Assembly: GCA_019244415.1 (NCBI GenBank)
Contig: JAFASN010000046.1
Coordinates: forward strand, 1 to 59,937
Direction: 5' to 3'
From: Verrucomicrobiota bacterium
GTDB taxonomy: Bacteria; Verrucomicrobiota; Verrucomicrobiia; Chthoniobacterales; UBA10450
DNA length: 59,937 bases
Part shown: positions 16,006 through 25,411 of the stretch, piece after piece
Numbering within the stretch: the stretch's first letter is position 1
Layout: each line of letters opens with the position of its first letter
Made by a program: the position numbers and the translations under genes
Notes under the pieces: model-generated
Told to the model about the DNA's origin: nothing
Database searches by the model: none
Seen by the model: the letters and a program-made list of their open reading frames with translations, nothing else

Positions 16006-16964
16006 TCGTCTTTCGCTGCCTGACTCAACTTCCACGCGATGTGCTTGCTCACGAGCGCGGCGAAATGGCGGCGCGTGATCTCGTTAGCCAGTCGCTCGCG
16101 AATGCGCGAGTCACTCAGTTCCGGATCCACCCGCGATTTCACGCGGCAAACCTCAAACCCATCCTCGCGCGCCAAGGGCTCGAGCAACGTTCCCCCGCGC
16201 ACACTGAGAAATGTTTGTTGTCGATCCGCCGGCATATCCTCCAGCAGCAGCTCGCTGCGCCGAAATGGATAACGGCTCTCCTCGGCGACCTCTTCCATTT
16301 GCATGCCGTCGCTTTTCACGCAGGCGATGACTTCCGCCGCGGCATCATGCGAATCGACTTCAATCGCCTCCAATTCGAATCTCGTTAGGTTCAGGCGCAT
16401 CCCCTGCAGTTCGCGCTCCAGCGACTTTTCCGTAATCGCATTCTGCCTTTGCCGTTCAAAGGCGGACTGATCGCCACCTTCCTCAGCTTGCGCCGCGACG
16501 CGGAAGCTTAGCTGCTCAGCCAGGCGATCGAGCTGACCGGAAAGCGTGATCTCAGCGACAAACTCCTCTTGCTCTTCTGCTGAAGCGGAAAGGAACTGTC
16601 CTTCAGGCGCAGCGACGTCATCGCGCAAAAGTCCAAACCAATGCTGCCGCTCGAAGTACTCGCCAAAATCTTGCAGCGTCAGTCCGCGCGCCTCGAGCCA
16701 GCGCTCGGTTTCTTCCGCTGTAATCAGGTCATGCGCGTAACGAAATGCCACCGATGCCTCGCTGATCGCATCGCCGTCTGCCTCCAGCTCGCGCTCGAGC
16801 GCGACCCGCTCACATTCGCCCGCCCTTAAAAAATTGCTCCACAACGGCGCAAGCTCACCTTGAGCCTGTGCCCAGTCGAGTACATCGCGAGCGGTAAATT
16901 CCTGCGCGCCGCAAGAAAAAATCATGCGACGGCTCACCGGCACTGCTGCTGACGAAGGCGGCAT
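16002..16964 (-). CDS. PpiC-related putative peptide-maturation protein
   Basis: A 320-residue soluble protein without signal peptide. The N-terminal half resembles the SurA/PpiC helical chaperone region ('GQEFTARDVLDWAQ'-like start, 'RYAHDLITAEETERWLEARGL', 'EYFERQHWFGLL'); the C-terminal part resembles a degenerate parvulin domain ('RGGTLLEPLAREDGFEVCRVK') and a closing helix. From memory this matches the NCBI family of PpiC-related 'putative peptide maturation system' proteins found next to C39 exporters with cyclic-nucleotide domains; I cannot verify the match here. It is the first gene of the minus-strand operon and overlaps the exporter start by 4 bases. It may hold or modify the precursors before export. 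No catalytic residues can be assigned. Confidence 0.6.
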   Translation of the reverse strand: MPPSSAAVPVSRRMIFSCGAQEFTARDVLDWAQAQGELAPLWSNFLRAGECERVALERELEADGDAISEASVAFRYAHDLITAEETERWLEARGLTLQDFGEYFERQHWFGLLRDDVAAPEGQFLSASAEEQEEFVAEITLSGQLDRLAEQLSFRVAAQAEEGGDQSAFERQRQNAITEKSLERELQGMRLNLTRFELEAIEVDSHDAAAEVIACVKSDGMQMEEVAEESRYPFRRSELLLEDMPADRQQTFLSVRGGTLLEPLAREDGFEVCRVKSRVDPELSDSRIRERLANEITRRHFAALVSKHIAWKLSQAAKDE

Positions 16965-17145
16965 TTTATGCGCGCCGCTGTCTAGCGTCCGCCGCCATGA
17001 AGCGACGGCTCTTGCCAGAGCTGAGCCGGCGTTGGTGCGCAGTTCATACCCGTATTTGTCTCAAATTTAGGCCAGTGGCGTCAATACTTTACTTTCGCGC
17101 CCGGAATCGCACCTGATTCGCGCGCAAGCTCCGGAGAAAGTATTC
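16965..17145. promoter_or_regulatory. Divergent intergenic region between the peptide-export operon and addB
   Basis: A 181-base gap from which the peptide-export operon (minus) and the AddB-AddA operon (plus) diverge, so both promoters must lie here. I see no convincing -35/-10 pair and no good sigma-54 -24/-12 element. A GGAG at 17133-17136 serves as ribosome-binding site for the addB start. Confidence 0.45.
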
Positions 17146-20136
17146 TTGGGTGTGATGCCGAAATCACGTGTTTATCTTGGCGCCAGCTTCGAGCAACACT
17201 GGCGCTTTGCCGCGGCGCCGTGGTTTGCGCAGGCCTGCCGCAACTCCTGGAAATCTGCGCTGCCAATGATCGTCCTGGTGCCTTCTCGCGCGCATGGGTA
17301 CTTTCTGCGTTCGCGCCTGCTGAATGCAGACCTGAATTTTGCCGGGATTCACTTCTGGACACCAGTTGACGCGCGCGCATTTCTTTCGGCCAGATTTCCT
17401 GCGTCGCTGGCGACGGGCACGCGCGAGAATTTGCACCTGCTGCTCGCGGCTGCGGCGGAAGCGCAAGACGCACAACCGTCGGCCGCTTCCGTGGCGTTGG
17501 AGCCGGACAGCCTCCTGCACGTCATCGACAAAATCGAGGCGGCGGGATGGAACGTTGGCGAGACGTCGTTGCCGGGGCTCGATGAAGTTGTCGAGGAATT
17601 TCATCAGCTCCTCACCGGCGCCGGTCTTCAAACCTTGCACCAAACAGATGAACGTCTGCTGCAAAGTACAGTTCAAAGTACGCCCGTGATCGGCTCGTTA
17701 CTTCTGTATGGGTTCAACTCCACGCATTGGCCGCTCTGGACCATTCTTCGCGCCACTTGCCGCGCTGCGAGTGACGCGACAATCTGCCTTGATCAATTGC
17801 GCCTCAATTTCGCCGAATTCGACGCCGCCTGGATCGGCTCGTGGGAGGAAAACTTTGGCGCGGGTGAACAATTGCCCGCTGATGATGCGGCGCCGCATTT
17901 GGCAGAGTACGCGGAGGCAGTCGAACTCGGCAACATCGCGAAAACACGCGGCACGGTTTCATTCCTCGTCGGGGCCGACACTGTAGGCCAGGCAAAAGCA
18001 ATCGTCGCGCAAACTTTCCTGTGGCTCGCCGATGATCGGTGCGAACGCCTCGGCATCGTTTTCCCCGGCTACGGCGCTCTCTCACGAGAAGTCGCCGCGC
18101 TGCTGAACGCGGCCGGCGTTCCGCACAACGACAGCATCGGCCATCTACGCCCCGGCCCGTTTGAAACTGAACTCTGGCAGGCGTGGCTTGCGCTTCAGGA
18201 AAGTACGGGGGTAAGCACCTTTGCCCGTTTTGTTCGGGCCTGTCCGCACCGGCTGATCGCGCCCTTGCACGCCGATGAAATCGAGGAGGCGCTGCGAAAC
18301 GCGTTCGATCAGATCCTCATCAATGATCTTGCCGTACTCGCAGCTTACCTCGACCGGGACGGAAACTCCGAGCGGAAGAGGGCAATCGCTGCGTGGGTCC
18401 GATCAATCACGCGATTACCAGATCGCGCGACACTGTCGCAGTTCAACGAAACAGCGGACCGCATTTTCAAGGCATTCGGCTGGACTGCGCAAGCCCAGGA
18501 AATTGCGCGTCAATCAGCGCAGTTAAAAAAATTCGGCAGCCAGATTTCCCGGCGCGCATATCTGCGCTGGCTGAGTGAAATTATCGATTCCTTTCAGCGC
18601 GTGCGCGACGACAACGGCTCGCATCCGTACGCGAAAGTACATCTTACCTCCTACGATCACGCGCATGGGCAGCACTGGTCGCACCTGATTTTGACCTCGT
18701 TGAACGAAGGCGTGTGGCCAGTGCGCCCGGTCGAGAGCGGCTACTTGAGCGAACGTCAGATTGATGAACTGAATGCGCGCATCATCGCGCACAACAAAGG
18801 CGTGACGCGCCAGGGCAGCCAGGGCGAAGGTCACATCACCGTCAGGGAAGGAAAGGCGTTTTGCATCGGGCCGCGGCAGCAACGTTCACTGGCACGACGA
18901 CAATTTCTGGACCTTATCGAAGGGACCGGCGCCGCTCTCTGCGCGACCGTTGGTTTATCTGATGAGAGCGACCCCGCGCGCCGGCTCAAGCCCGGCGATT
19001 TCTTTAATCGCCTCTTCCATGCCGATCGCGGACAGCCCGTCTCTGATCAGCAAATGAATTCGTTGAACGAGCAGACGCGAGATTGGATCAGCGGTGCGCG
19101 AATTTTCCAGGCCGAGCCGACGGATGGAAACACAACCGGGCAGATGCTGCGCGCATTCCGCGCCCGACGCGACATCACTCAGCCGTTTGGCGAATTCGAG
19201 TTCGCCTTGAAAAGGCCGCCGCATCAACCGGTGACGATTCCGTGCACTGATTGGGACCGCGTTGTGCGCGCGCCGGCGGCGATTTGGATGAAAAACTTCG
19301 CTGGAATCGAGCCGCCCATCTACGAAGAAGGCACCGAGCCCTGGATGCGGACGATTGGTACTTGGGTGCACGATTGGCTGGAGCGCATCTCACCCGGGCG
19401 AAGCGACAATACGTTCTCCGCGTTTCCAGCGGCGGCGGAATTCCTGGCTGGAGTACGAAACGCGGCGGATGCCACGCGAGCGGAGGTGGAACGGCTGGTC
19501 GCGGATGTCGGTCGTACTCTGCCGCCATGGTGGTTTTCCGTCTGGAGCCAGGCTGCGTTTTTTTCAGGAAAACTTGCGCGCCTGATCGGTGCACTCGGCG
19601 GCTGGCCCGAAGTCGCGAGTGAATTCCGCTTGATACCCCCGGTTCCCGTGCAGGTGAACGGAGACGGAATATTGCGCGTGGATGGCCGCATCGATCTGCT
19701 GCTCGCCAGCGGCGTTCCGAACGATGGTACTTTCCGCGGCCGCACAGTCTGGATCATCGATTACAAGACCGGCAGCAAGGCCGTGATGAAAGCGTCCGAG
19801 CTGGAGAAAGGTAACGGTTTCCAGCTTGCGCTTTACGCCCTAGCGCTGCGCCAGCTAGGCGCCGACGAAGTTCAGATGAGCGTCGTAAAACCGCAGGAGC
19901 CGGCCGAGCCACAGCTCACGCTCCGTGACCTCGCCGGCTTCGAGCGCGTTTGGGACGAGCTTTGCCGCATGCAGGAGACCGGCATCTTCGGCGCGAGAGG
20001 CGAGATGCGCAGCGAGTTTGGCGCTGGCGCGATTTATCCTCTGGCCACGCTCGAAATCGATGCCGACGTACTCGCCGAGAAATGGGAGCGCACACATCGC
20101 GGCTTCGTGCGTGAGGAGGAAGACGATGCGGAATAA
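17146..20136 (+). CDS. addB: AddB-like helicase-nuclease subunit with C-terminal PD-(D/E)XK nuclease
   Basis: A 996-residue protein of the RecB/AddB group. The N-terminal half is a degenerate helicase without a clear Walker A ('VLVPSRAHGYFLRSRL', 'ERLGIVFPGYGALSREV', 'LLYGFNSTHWPLW'). The central 'HLTSYDHAHGQHWSHLILTSLNEGVWPV' region (in parts) is the 'H...LI..gLnEG.wP' block typical of AddB-like proteins. The C-terminus has a RecB nuclease core: 'RVDGRIDLLL' and 'WIIDYKTGS', with metal-binding Asp and Lys. AddAB repairs double-strand breaks by resecting ends for RecA loading. The TTG at 17146 has GGAG nine bases upstream; an ATG at 17155 is an alternative start. It overlaps addA by 11 bases. 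Confidence 0.8.
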   Translation: MGVMPKSRVYLGASFEQHWRFAAAPWFAQACRNSWKSALPMIVLVPSRAHGYFLRSRLLNADLNFAGIHFWTPVDARAFLSARFPASLATGTRENLHLLLAAAAEAQDAQPSAASVALEPDSLLHVIDKIEAAGWNVGETSLPGLDEVVEEFHQLLTGAGLQTLHQTDERLLQSTVQSTPVIGSLLLYGFNSTHWPLWTILRATCRAASDATICLDQLRLNFAEFDAAWIGSWEENFGAGEQLPADDAAPHLAEYAEAVELGNIAKTRGTVSFLVGADTVGQAKAIVAQTFLWLADDRCERLGIVFPGYGALSREVAALLNAAGVPHNDSIGHLRPGPFETELWQAWLALQESTGVSTFARFVRACPHRLIAPLHADEIEEALRNAFDQILINDLAVLAAYLDRDGNSERKRAIAAWVRSITRLPDRATLSQFNETADRIFKAFGWTAQAQEIARQSAQLKKFGSQISRRAYLRWLSEIIDSFQRVRDDNGSHPYAKVHLTSYDHAHGQHWSHLILTSLNEGVWPVRPVESGYLSERQIDELNARIIAHNKGVTRQGSQGEGHITVREGKAFCIGPRQQRSLARRQFLDLIEGTGAALCATVGLSDESDPARRLKPGDFFNRLFHADRGQPVSDQQMNSLNEQTRDWISGARIFQAEPTDGNTTGQMLRAFRARRDITQPFGEFEFALKRPPHQPVTIPCTDWDRVVRAPAAIWMKNFAGIEPPIYEEGTEPWMRTIGTWVHDWLERISPGRSDNTFSAFPAAAEFLAGVRNAADATRAEVERLVADVGRTLPPWWFSVWSQAAFFSGKLARLIGALGGWPEVASEFRLIPPVPVQVNGDGILRVDGRIDLLLASGVPNDGTFRGRTVWIIDYKTGSKAVMKASELEKGNGFQLALYALALRQLGADEVQMSVVKPQEPAEPQLTLRDLAGFERVWDELCRMQETGIFGARGEMRSEFGAGAIYPLATLEIDADVLAEKWERTHRGFVREEEDDAE

Positions 20137-23100
20137 GCGAGCCGGCGAATTCGAGTCTGGTCAGCTCGCGCTCTTTGCAAACGCCCCAGATCCGTCGCGC
20201 ATCGACGACCGTCCTTTGCGCGCACGTTTCATCCGCAGCGTGGAAGAAAACTTCTCCATCATCGCACCTGCCGGCGTCGGCAAAACGCAATCAATTGTCG
20301 AGCGCATTGTCTCGATCGCGCGGCACAAGAACGCCGGCGCATGGCTGCCCCGCCTCGTCGTGGTCACGTTCACCAAACGCGCCGCCGATGAAATGCAACA
20401 GCGCGCGCGTGAAGAGATCCTGCGCGCGCAAGTTTCTCTCGAAGTACTTGAGCAATTTAACCGCGCTTTTTTCGGCACCATCCACAGTTTTTGCGTCGAG
20501 CTCCTGCGCGATTTCGGTCATCACCTTGGCTTGCCTGCGAAGTTCGAGCTGGTCGAACAAGACGATGAACTGTGGCTCGATTTCCTGCATGGAAGCATCG
20601 ATGACGGTGCTCCGCCGCACCATCAGCACGAGCGGTTTTACCGTCATACCCGCCTGCAAAATGTCCTGCGGCTCGGGCGCACCCTGAGTACCGCGCCTGA
20701 TTGTTCGGCGCTGCCGAAGTTCGATGAATTACGGTTTGACGAATTGCTGGCTCATCCCGCCTCAGGACGCTGCCGTGAGAGTATCGCGGCGGCTCAGGCT
20801 TTAGTACACGAGTGGCAGCGACTCTCTTGCGAAGACGAACGTTATCTGCCGCTGCCGAGATTCAGCAAAAACAAAGGCGGCGAAGCGTTTCAGCGAGTCT
20901 GGCAAAAGGCCTTTGCACCGTTCCGCGAATGGCTTTGCGGCTGCGCCTTGCGTGTCGCTGGCGAGACCGCGCAAAAGTACCGCGATTTCCGAGTAGGACG
21001 CGGCCTGCTCACCTATGATGACCAGGTTACCCTCGCCGGGGGGTTGCTGCGTCACCCCATCGCCGCACGTCAGATTCGCGAGCGCGAATACCGGGTCATC
21101 CTTGATGAAGCTCAGGACACCGACCGCGAACAATTTTACGTCCTACTCGAATGCACGCGACCAGTTGACGCCTCGGGCGAGTGGCAAACGCCGGCCCTCC
21201 ATCCACCGGTCGGCGGCCGGTTCTGCATCGTGGGTGACCCGCAACAATCAATCTACAGCGCACGGGGCGATCTCGCGCGCTACGCTTCCATCCGCGAGCT
21301 GCTTCGCCATGCGCCTGCCGGGGACGAACTGGCGTTCACCACCACATTTCGCTGCGATAACGCCATCATCGATTTCGTGAATGCGACGTTTCCTCGCGTT
21401 TTTGTTGAGCCGGAGCAGGTCGAGTTCGTGCCGCTGGAAGCGCGTGCAAACGCGGGCGCAGGACAAATCGTCCGTTTCGAATTCGACACGCCTCCCGACC
21501 TCGATCCGAAGCTGGTCGATCGGAAGCGCGCCATCATCGAAGCAGATGCGATGGCGACATGGCTGCTCGAAAACGGTCTCCGCAAATTGCGCGCGTCGTC
21601 GTGGAGCGAAGTGGCGATTCTGGCGCCGCAAAAACGATGGTTTTCGCCGCTGCGCATTGCCTTGCGCAAGGCCGGGCTCCGTACTCAGGTACAATCGCCG
21701 CGCGACATTCGCGGTGACAGTCCGGCTTACGCATGGCTCACCGCGCTGCTAATTGTCGCCGCCAATCCGCAAAATGCTTTCGAGATTTTCGGCCTACTGC
21801 GCGAACTCTTCGGCATTTCCGATCACGACCTGGCGCATTTCGCCAGAGGTAACGGTTGCGTTTTTCAAATCGATCGCGAGACGGAGGCCACCGGCGCGGT
21901 CGCCGATGCTCTGAATGTACTTACGCGAACCCGGCGCGAAATTCTCGGCCAGCCACTGCGAGATGGAGTCGAGCAACTGATCAGCGCGACGAACTTACGT
22001 GCCCGCCTCGCGGCCATTCCGGAAGAGTACTTTGAGAATAGCGCGCCTGAACTCGATGCGCTTGTCGCGCTCGCCTCCAGCGCCGAAGCCGACGGCCAGA
22101 CGCTGAACAAATTCGCTGAGACGTTACGGAAAAATTTTGGTCACCTGCGCGAGACTCGTCCGGCAGAGAGCGACGCCATCCAGCTTGTCACCTGCCATAA
22201 AGCGAAAGGGCTCCAATGGGACGCCGTCATTCTGCCGTTTTTCCATCGGCGGCAATATCCGCGACCGCCCAAGTATCCGCGGTTGATTCATCGCGGGTCG
22301 GAGCTGCCCGCGATCGTCGCGCTCGAGGGCGATGACATTTCGCCTGAGACAAAGCAGCAGATCGAAACGCGTGAGCGACAGGAACGAGAGCGTCTGCTTT
22401 ACGTTTCGCTCACACGTGCTCGCCGCACCGTGGTCATTGCCGACGATGAGGAACTTTTTTGCGGCAACCGCAACTTGCATCGGCATTCACTCGCCGCCGC
22501 GTTGAAGTCATTTCAATTCGCTGAGGGCAGAGAGAAAAAATGGATCAGTTCGCCGGGGCCGAACCACAGCCCCTGGCGTTCGCTCGGTCGCGAGCTGGCA
22601 GCGGAAGTTGCGCCGGACAAAGCCGACGGACGAAGCGCTGCGGAAGCGCAGCACCTCATCGCCGCGGTTGATCGTGCCCGCGCGCTCCGCAACGCCGATC
22701 AGTTCCCAAGGCGCATTCTGCCGTCGTCGTTCGTAACCGGGCGTAGTGACGAGAAGTGGCGGCTCGATCGCGAGCCGGAATGGCGCGAACCGGCGCCAGG
22801 CAGCGCGGCCATCGCCTACGGAAAATGGTGGCACGAATTCATGCAATCACTGCCGTGGCGTGATCCCGAAGCACAGGCGGAACATTTTGGCAGCGCTGTG
22901 CAAACGTCGCCGGACGGAGCGCGTTCGGCCCGTGAATGGAACCTGTTTCATGAATCAAACCTCGCGCAGCAGATTGCCGCCGCGGGATCGATCATCCATG
23001 CGGAAATGCCGCTCCTGTGGGCTAAAACTCGTGATGAATGTGTCGAAGGCGTCATCGATCTTGCCGTACTCAATCCTGCCGCGGGCGAATGGCTGGTGAT

Positions 23101-23263
23101 TGACTGGAAAACCGATGACGTGGAGACAAGCGCTGCGGGGTCGTTGCAAGCAGCTTACGGCGGCCAGATCAGCGCGTACGTGGAAGCGCTCGGCGCCGTC
23201 ACGCAACAGAACGTGCGCGGTGGTTTGTACTCAACTTCCACCGGTATGTGGCTGCCGGTGTAG
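20126..23263 (+). CDS. addA: AddA-like UvrD-type helicase with C-terminal nuclease domain
   Basis: About 1,045 residues. The start is the ATG at 20126, preceded by GAGGAGG, inside the end of addB. Helicase motifs are in order: 'IIAPAGVGKTQSIVERI' (motif I), 'VVTFTKRAADEM' (Ia), 'GTIHSFCVELLRDF', 'RVILDEAQDTDREQF' (II), 'IVGDPQQSIYSARGD' (III), 'FRCDNAIIDFVN' (IV), 'VTCHKAKGLQWDAVILPF' (V) and 'LLYVSLTRARRTVVI' (VI). The C-terminal domain carries 'ECVEGVIDLAVL' and 'WLVIDWKTDD', the RecB-nuclease Asp and Lys residues. Together with AddB it forms a two-nuclease AddAB-type end-resection enzyme. Family assignment is firm; the cognate Chi sequence is unknown. Confidence 0.87.
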   Translation: MRNKRAGEFESGQLALFANAPDPSRIDDRPLRARFIRSVEENFSIIAPAGVGKTQSIVERIVSIARHKNAGAWLPRLVVVTFTKRAADEMQQRAREEILRAQVSLEVLEQFNRAFFGTIHSFCVELLRDFGHHLGLPAKFELVEQDDELWLDFLHGSIDDGAPPHHQHERFYRHTRLQNVLRLGRTLSTAPDCSALPKFDELRFDELLAHPASGRCRESIAAAQALVHEWQRLSCEDERYLPLPRFSKNKGGEAFQRVWQKAFAPFREWLCGCALRVAGETAQKYRDFRVGRGLLTYDDQVTLAGGLLRHPIAARQIREREYRVILDEAQDTDREQFYVLLECTRPVDASGEWQTPALHPPVGGRFCIVGDPQQSIYSARGDLARYASIRELLRHAPAGDELAFTTTFRCDNAIIDFVNATFPRVFVEPEQVEFVPLEARANAGAGQIVRFEFDTPPDLDPKLVDRKRAIIEADAMATWLLENGLRKLRASSWSEVAILAPQKRWFSPLRIALRKAGLRTQVQSPRDIRGDSPAYAWLTALLIVAANPQNAFEIFGLLRELFGISDHDLAHFARGNGCVFQIDRETEATGAVADALNVLTRTRREILGQPLRDGVEQLISATNLRARLAAIPEEYFENSAPELDALVALASSAEADGQTLNKFAETLRKNFGHLRETRPAESDAIQLVTCHKAKGLQWDAVILPFFHRRQYPRPPKYPRLIHRGSELPAIVALEGDDISPETKQQIETRERQERERLLYVSLTRARRTVVIADDEELFCGNRNLHRHSLAAALKSFQFAEGREKKWISSPGPNHSPWRSLGRELAAEVAPDKADGRSAAEAQHLIAAVDRARALRNADQFPRRILPSSFVTGRSDEKWRLDREPEWREPAPGSAAIAYGKWWHEFMQSLPWRDPEAQAEHFGSAVQTSPDGARSAREWNLFHESNLAQQIAAAGSIIHAEMPLLWAKTRDECVEGVIDLAVLNPAAGEWLVIDWKTDDVETSAAGSLQAAYGGQISAYVEALGAVTQQNVRGGLYSTSTGMWLPV

Positions 23264-23323
23264 AGTACAGCTCTGGCGAGGTCCGCGGCTTGGAAACCGT
23301 CCGCGCCTTCCTACATTGATGGA

Positions 23324-25411
23324 ATGCGTCTTCCTCTTCTCACTGCTCTCATGCTGCTGACTGCTTCCACGACGTTTGCTGATGAAGGCATGTGGCTCTT
23401 CAACAATCCACCGCTCAAACAGCTCAAGGAAAAGTACGACTTCGTGCCGACACCGCAGTGGCTCGAGCACCTTCAGAAATCGAGCGTTCGCTTCAATTCT
23501 GGCGGCAGCGGCTCATTCATTTCCGCGAATGGCCTTGTCATTACGAACCATCACGTCGGCCTCGATACCTTGCAGAAGATTTCCAGCGAACAGCACAACT
23601 ATGTGCGCGATGGCTTTTACGCGCATACACAGAAGGATGAGGTGAAAGCGACCGATCTCGAGCTGAACGTACTCATGTCGATCGAGGATGTGACTGAGCG
23701 GGTGAAAGCTGCCGTGCAGCCTGGCATGTCGCCGGCCGATGCGGAAAAAGCGCGCCGCAATGTCATTGCCCAGATTGAGAAGGAATCGACGGACAAAACC
23801 GGCTTGCGCTCGGACGTGGTCACGCTCTACCAGGGCGGCGTTTACAATTTGTACCGCTACAAACGTTATACAGACGTGCGCATCGTTTTCGCGCCCGAAC
23901 AACAGGCGGCATTTTACGGCGGCGATCCGGATAATTTTGAGTACCCGCGCTTCGACCTGGATATCTGCATCTTTCGCGCCTACGAAAACGGTCAGGCGGC
24001 GAAAATTCAGGATTACCTAAAATGGAATGCCAAAGGTCCGGCTGATGGTGAGCTGATATTCGTTAGCGGGCACCCGGGCAAAACCGACCGGCAGCTCACG
24101 GTGGATGAGCTTGCTTACACGCGCGACAAGGACGTGCCGAAGTTGCTCCGTATGTTTAATCGACGCGAAGTACTCCTGAGCGCGTGGAGTGCGCGTTCCT
24201 TCGAGAATGCGCGCCGCGCACGCGAGGAGCTCTTCGGCATTCAGAATAATCGCAAACGTTACGACGGCTATCTCGCGGCGTTGCTCGATCCAGAAATCTG
24301 GTCCGCCTTGCAGGCACGCGACCAGAAACTGCGCGACGCCATCGCGCGCAAGACCGAGCTGGTGGACACTTTGTCGGCCTACGACCGCATCAAGCAAGCG
24401 CAGGCGGAGCTGGAGAAAAACGCGCCGATTTACGAGTACCTCGAGCAGGAACGGCCGAGCGTGATTGGTTACCGCGCGCCGCGCGCACTTCAAAGCGATC
24501 TGTTTAAGTACGCGCGCATCATTCTCCGCGCCGCTGATGAACGAGCCAAACCGAATGGCGAACGTATCCCCATGTTCCGCGATAGCAGACGCGAATCGCT
24601 CGAGCTCGATCTGTTTTCCGCGCAGCCGATTTATTACGATTACGAAATCCTGCGCCTGACAGATTCGCTGACGGATTTTGCGGAGCACTTCGGGGCCGAA
24701 AACCCGCTCGTTGCGCAGGTGCTCGCAGGCAAATCTCCGCACGCGCGCGCGACCGAGCTCGTCACTGGTACGAAGGTAAAAGATGTCGCGCTTCGTAAAG
24801 AATGGTACGGCAAGAGCGCCGCGGAGCTGCAAAGCGTGCATGATCCGATGCTCGATCTCGCACGCGAAATCGACGCGACGGCGCGTGATGCGCGCAAGGC
24901 GCACGATGCGCAGGAGGAGATAAAAACGCAGGCTTACTCGCAAATCGCGAACGCGCGGTTCGCCATCGAAGGAACGAGCAATTATCCAGATGCGACGTTT
25001 ACTTTGCGTCTCTCCTGTGGCGTGGTCCGCGGCTACGACGAAGACGGCCGTCCAGTGCCGCCCTTCACGAATTTCGCGGGCTTGTACCAACGTGCCGCCG
25101 ACCACAACGACCAGCCGCCATTCGATCTTCCGAAACGCTGGATCGAGCGCAAATCAAAGCTCGACTTGAACACGCCGCTTAACTTCGTCTCCGATGCGGA
25201 CATCATCGGCGGGAATAGCGGCAGTCCGGTGGTAAACCGGAACAACGAGTTCGTGGGCATCATTTTCGACGGCAACATTCAATCGCTCGTACTCGACTGC
25301 ATTTACACCGACAAACAAGCGCGCGCAGTGAGCGTGGACAGCGCCGCGATCACGGAAGCGCTGCGGAAACTTTACGATGCCGGCGCGCTTGCCGATGAAA
25401 TTGAAAAGTAG
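23324..25411 (+). CDS. S46-family dipeptidyl peptidase (DPP7/DPP11 type)
   Basis: A 695-residue exported serine peptidase with a signal peptide ('LPLLTALMLLTASTTFADEG', cut probable after TFA). The chymotrypsin-fold triad is visible: His in 'GLVITNHHVGLD' (about residue 73), Asp in 'FEYPRFDLDICIFRAY' and Ser in 'IIGGNSGSPVVN'. 'DEGMWLFNN' at the mature N-terminus binds the substrate amino group in this family. Eighteen residues after the catalytic Ser, at the position that in S46 enzymes separates acidic-specific (Arg) from hydrophobic-specific (Gly) types, it has Gly ('IIFDGN'), suggesting DPP7-like preference. It removes dipeptides in the periplasm, feeding peptide catabolism. It follows addA by 60 bases but is probably separate. 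Confidence 0.9.
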   Translation: MRLPLLTALMLLTASTTFADEGMWLFNNPPLKQLKEKYDFVPTPQWLEHLQKSSVRFNSGGSGSFISANGLVITNHHVGLDTLQKISSEQHNYVRDGFYAHTQKDEVKATDLELNVLMSIEDVTERVKAAVQPGMSPADAEKARRNVIAQIEKESTDKTGLRSDVVTLYQGGVYNLYRYKRYTDVRIVFAPEQQAAFYGGDPDNFEYPRFDLDICIFRAYENGQAAKIQDYLKWNAKGPADGELIFVSGHPGKTDRQLTVDELAYTRDKDVPKLLRMFNRREVLLSAWSARSFENARRAREELFGIQNNRKRYDGYLAALLDPEIWSALQARDQKLRDAIARKTELVDTLSAYDRIKQAQAELEKNAPIYEYLEQERPSVIGYRAPRALQSDLFKYARIILRAADERAKPNGERIPMFRDSRRESLELDLFSAQPIYYDYEILRLTDSLTDFAEHFGAENPLVAQVLAGKSPHARATELVTGTKVKDVALRKEWYGKSAAELQSVHDPMLDLAREIDATARDARKAHDAQEEIKTQAYSQIANARFAIEGTSNYPDATFTLRLSCGVVRGYDEDGRPVPPFTNFAGLYQRAADHNDQPPFDLPKRWIERKSKLDLNTPLNFVSDADIIGGNSGSPVVNRNNEFVGIIFDGNIQSLVLDCIYTDKQARAVSVDSAAITEALRKLYDAGALADEIEK

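Noticed and set aside
17146-23263. Chi-like role for CTAACGAGA linked to the AddAB genes here
   Set aside because: The motif appears about equally in both orientations in the window, and Chi sites are strongly oriented; without genome-wide data the link is only proximity.
24017-25105. 362-codon minus-strand open frame inside the S46 peptidase gene
   Set aside because: It is antisense to a protein with a complete catalytic triad and signal peptide, an effect of high GC codon positions.
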